5,647 bases of DNA from assembly GCA_000715855.1 (NCBI GenBank), contig KL571313.1, positions 19,655 to 25,301 of the forward strand. Reading direction: 5' to 3'. The notes under the pieces were generated by a model. It worked only from the letters and a program-made list of their open reading frames with translations, was not told where the DNA came from and ran no database searches. A program made the translations under genes and the position numbers. Positions 4,295 to 5,647 of this stretch are shown one piece after another (within the stretch, counting starts at the first letter, position 1; every line of letters starts with the position of its first letter). The DNA is from Actinoplanes liguriensis (GTDB lineage: Bacteria; Actinomycetota; Actinomycetes; Mycobacteriales; Micromonosporaceae).

Positions 4295-5647
4295 ATGACC
4301 GCCGCCGACTTGGTACTGATGGCGGATCGGATCCACACCATGGGGTCCGGTCCCCGGCCTACCGCGCTCGCCGTTGCCGCCGGGCGCATCACCGCGGTCG
4401 GCGACCGAGCCGACGTCCGGGCGTGGCGCGGCCCGCACACCGAGGTGCTCGACCTGGGCGCTGCCACGATCACGCCCGGACTCGTGGACGGGCACGCCCA
4501 CCCCGTGGCCGGGATCGGCTTGACCCGTGGGGTGGACCTCTCCGGCGTACGTACGTTGCCGGAGTTGAAGGTGATCCTGAAGGCGGCCAGGGGGACCGGT
4601 TGGCTCGAAGGGTGGGGGCTGGACCCGAACGTCTTCGAGGGGGCGCCTGTGACGTTCGCGCCGCTGGTCGAGGCGACCGGGCCGGACGTGCCGGTCTTCC
4701 TGCGGATGTTCGACGCGCACTCGGCGTTGGTCAGCTCGCGGGCGCTGGAGGTGGCCGGGATCACGGGGCCGCGGACGTTCGACTCCGGCGCGAGGGTCGT
4801 CTGTGATGGTGAGGGGAGGCCTACCGGGCTTCTGCTGGAGCTCGAAGCGGTCGAGCTGGTCCGGGAGATCCTGCCCGTGGACGCGTTCGCGGATCGGTGC
4901 GAGCGGCTGCGGGACCTGCTCGCGCGGATGGCGGCCACCGGGCTGACCGGGGCGAACGCGATGGACTTCGAGGAGGATTCGCTCGAGCTGTTCCGGGCGC
5001 TGGAAGCGGACGGCGAGCTGCCGGTGCGGTGGCGGTGCGCGCCGTTCGTGATGCCGGGGTCGGAGCTGTCGCACGTCGTGGAGAAGCAGGGGCTGCGCGG
5101 GCGGCGGTGGCGGGTCGAGGGCGCCAAGTTCATGATCGACGGCACCGTCGACGGGGGAACCGCCTGGCTGGACGAGCCGGACACGCACGGGGAGTCGACA
5201 GCGTGCTTCTGGCCCGACCCCGCGGAGTACTCCGCAGCGGCCGGTTTCCTGGCCGGTCACGGGGTTCCGATCGTGACGCACGCGATCGGGGACGCCGGGA
5301 TCCGGTACGTGCTCGACACGTTCGCGCGGCTGCCGCGACTGCGGGTGCCGCACCGGATCGAGCACCTGGAGACGATGCCGTGCGACCTGATCGGGCGGTT
5401 CGCGGACCTGAACGTGACCGCGAGCATGCAGCCGACCCACTGCACGCACTACACGCGTGCCGATCACAGCGACAACTGGTCGCGGCGGCTCGGCAAGCTC
5501 CGGGCGGATCGCGCGTTCCGGGCACGTGACCTGCGGGATCGTGGGGCGCGGCTGGCCTTGGGGTCGGACTGGCCGATCGCGCCGTTCGACCCGCGGGGGA
5601 TCCTGGCGGCGGCCCGGCTGCGGCGCCCGGCGGGGTCGCCGTCGACC
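4295..5647 (+). CDS. YtcJ-type metal-dependent amidohydrolase (3'-truncated by window end)
   Basis: The frame stays open from ATG 4295 to the last base, giving 451 residues with no stop. Relatives of the Amidohydro_3/YtcJ group (COG1574, which includes N-substituted formamide deformylase) are usually about 520-550 residues, so perhaps 80-100 are missing. Motifs in order: the urease-like N-terminal strand domain and PGLVDGHAHP with metal ligands His67 and His69; EGAKFMIDGTVDGGTAWL with Lys278, the expected bridging lysine; THAIGDAGI with His329; PHRIEHLE with His357; SMQPTH at 377-382; and LGSDWPIAPFDP with the catalytic Asp425. All key residues of an active TIM-barrel amidohydrolase are therefore present. 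No signal peptide is seen, so it is probably cytosolic. Substrates in this group are diverse (formamides, exoenzyme-like amides), and none can be assigned. The 182-base gap and leader hairpins suggest a transcription unit separate from the permease. Confidence 0.9.
   Translation, partial: MTAADLVLMADRIHTMGSGPRPTALAVAAGRITAVGDRADVRAWRGPHTEVLDLGAATITPGLVDGHAHPVAGIGLTRGVDLSGVRTLPELKVILKAARGTGWLEGWGLDPNVFEGAPVTFAPLVEATGPDVPVFLRMFDAHSALVSSRALEVAGITGPRTFDSGARVVCDGEGRPTGLLLELEAVELVREILPVDAFADRCERLRDLLARMAATGLTGANAMDFEEDSLELFRALEADGELPVRWRCAPFVMPGSELSHVVEKQGLRGRRWRVEGAKFMIDGTVDGGTAWLDEPDTHGESTACFWPDPAEYSAAAGFLAGHGVPIVTHAIGDAGIRYVLDTFARLPRLRVPHRIEHLETMPCDLIGRFADLNVTASMQPTHCTHYTRADHSDNWSRRLGKLRADRAFRARDLRDRGARLALGSDWPIAPFDPRGILAAARLRRPAGSPST

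Noticed and set aside
4177..5467. Minus-strand open frames of 335 and 401 codons opposite the amidohydrolase
   Set aside because: They overlap each other and a plus-strand gene with all catalytic motifs in order, and show no family features themselves.

Overview
The window is about 70% G+C. Its genes end in C or G at nearly every third codon position, carry GGG/GTC/CTG-rich codons, and use SD-type or possibly leaderless starts. Together with protein features such as the actinobacterial form of the xanthine-dehydrogenase large subunit, this suggests a soil-type actinomycete (Actinomycetota). I cannot name a genus. I see no phage, CRISPR, defence or IS genes. The region looks like ordinary metabolic chromosome, and I find no convincing new biological system in it.

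Layout, all genes on the + strand: (1) 16-1401, the C-terminal two thirds of a molybdenum hydroxylase large subunit (xanthine dehydrogenase family), cut off on the left. (2) 1462-2359, hemC (hydroxymethylbilane synthase), split into two frames by foreign sequence. (3) 2421-4112, a complete L-lactate permease (LctP/LldP family). (4) 4295-5647, a YtcJ-type metal-dependent amidohydrolase that runs off the right end. The gaps are short (60, 61 and 182 bases), and each gene start lies in or beside an inverted repeat. The four genes do not form an obvious pathway. They look like separate transcription units, or at most loosely linked ones, for purine/aldehyde oxidation, tetrapyrrole synthesis, lactate uptake and amide/imidic-ester hydrolysis.

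The most important observation concerns sequence quality. Bases 1-15 and 1885-1900 are the synthetic Tn5 mosaic end used in Nextera (tagmentation) libraries, in opposite orientations. The first supplies a false start and five false residues (MYKRQ) to the oxidase fragment. The second replaces about 21 codons of hemC and shifts its frame. The hemC break is therefore almost certainly a library/assembly artefact and not a pseudogene, and the join at 1885-1904 is unreliable.

Secondary points of interest are an in-frame shortening inside the oxidase, a sharp codon-use change at about base 600, a long hairpin across the hemC start with a -10-like motif in its loop, three TTGCG repeats at 11-base spacing before the permease, and a long imperfect hairpin ending at the ribosome binding site of the amidohydrolase.
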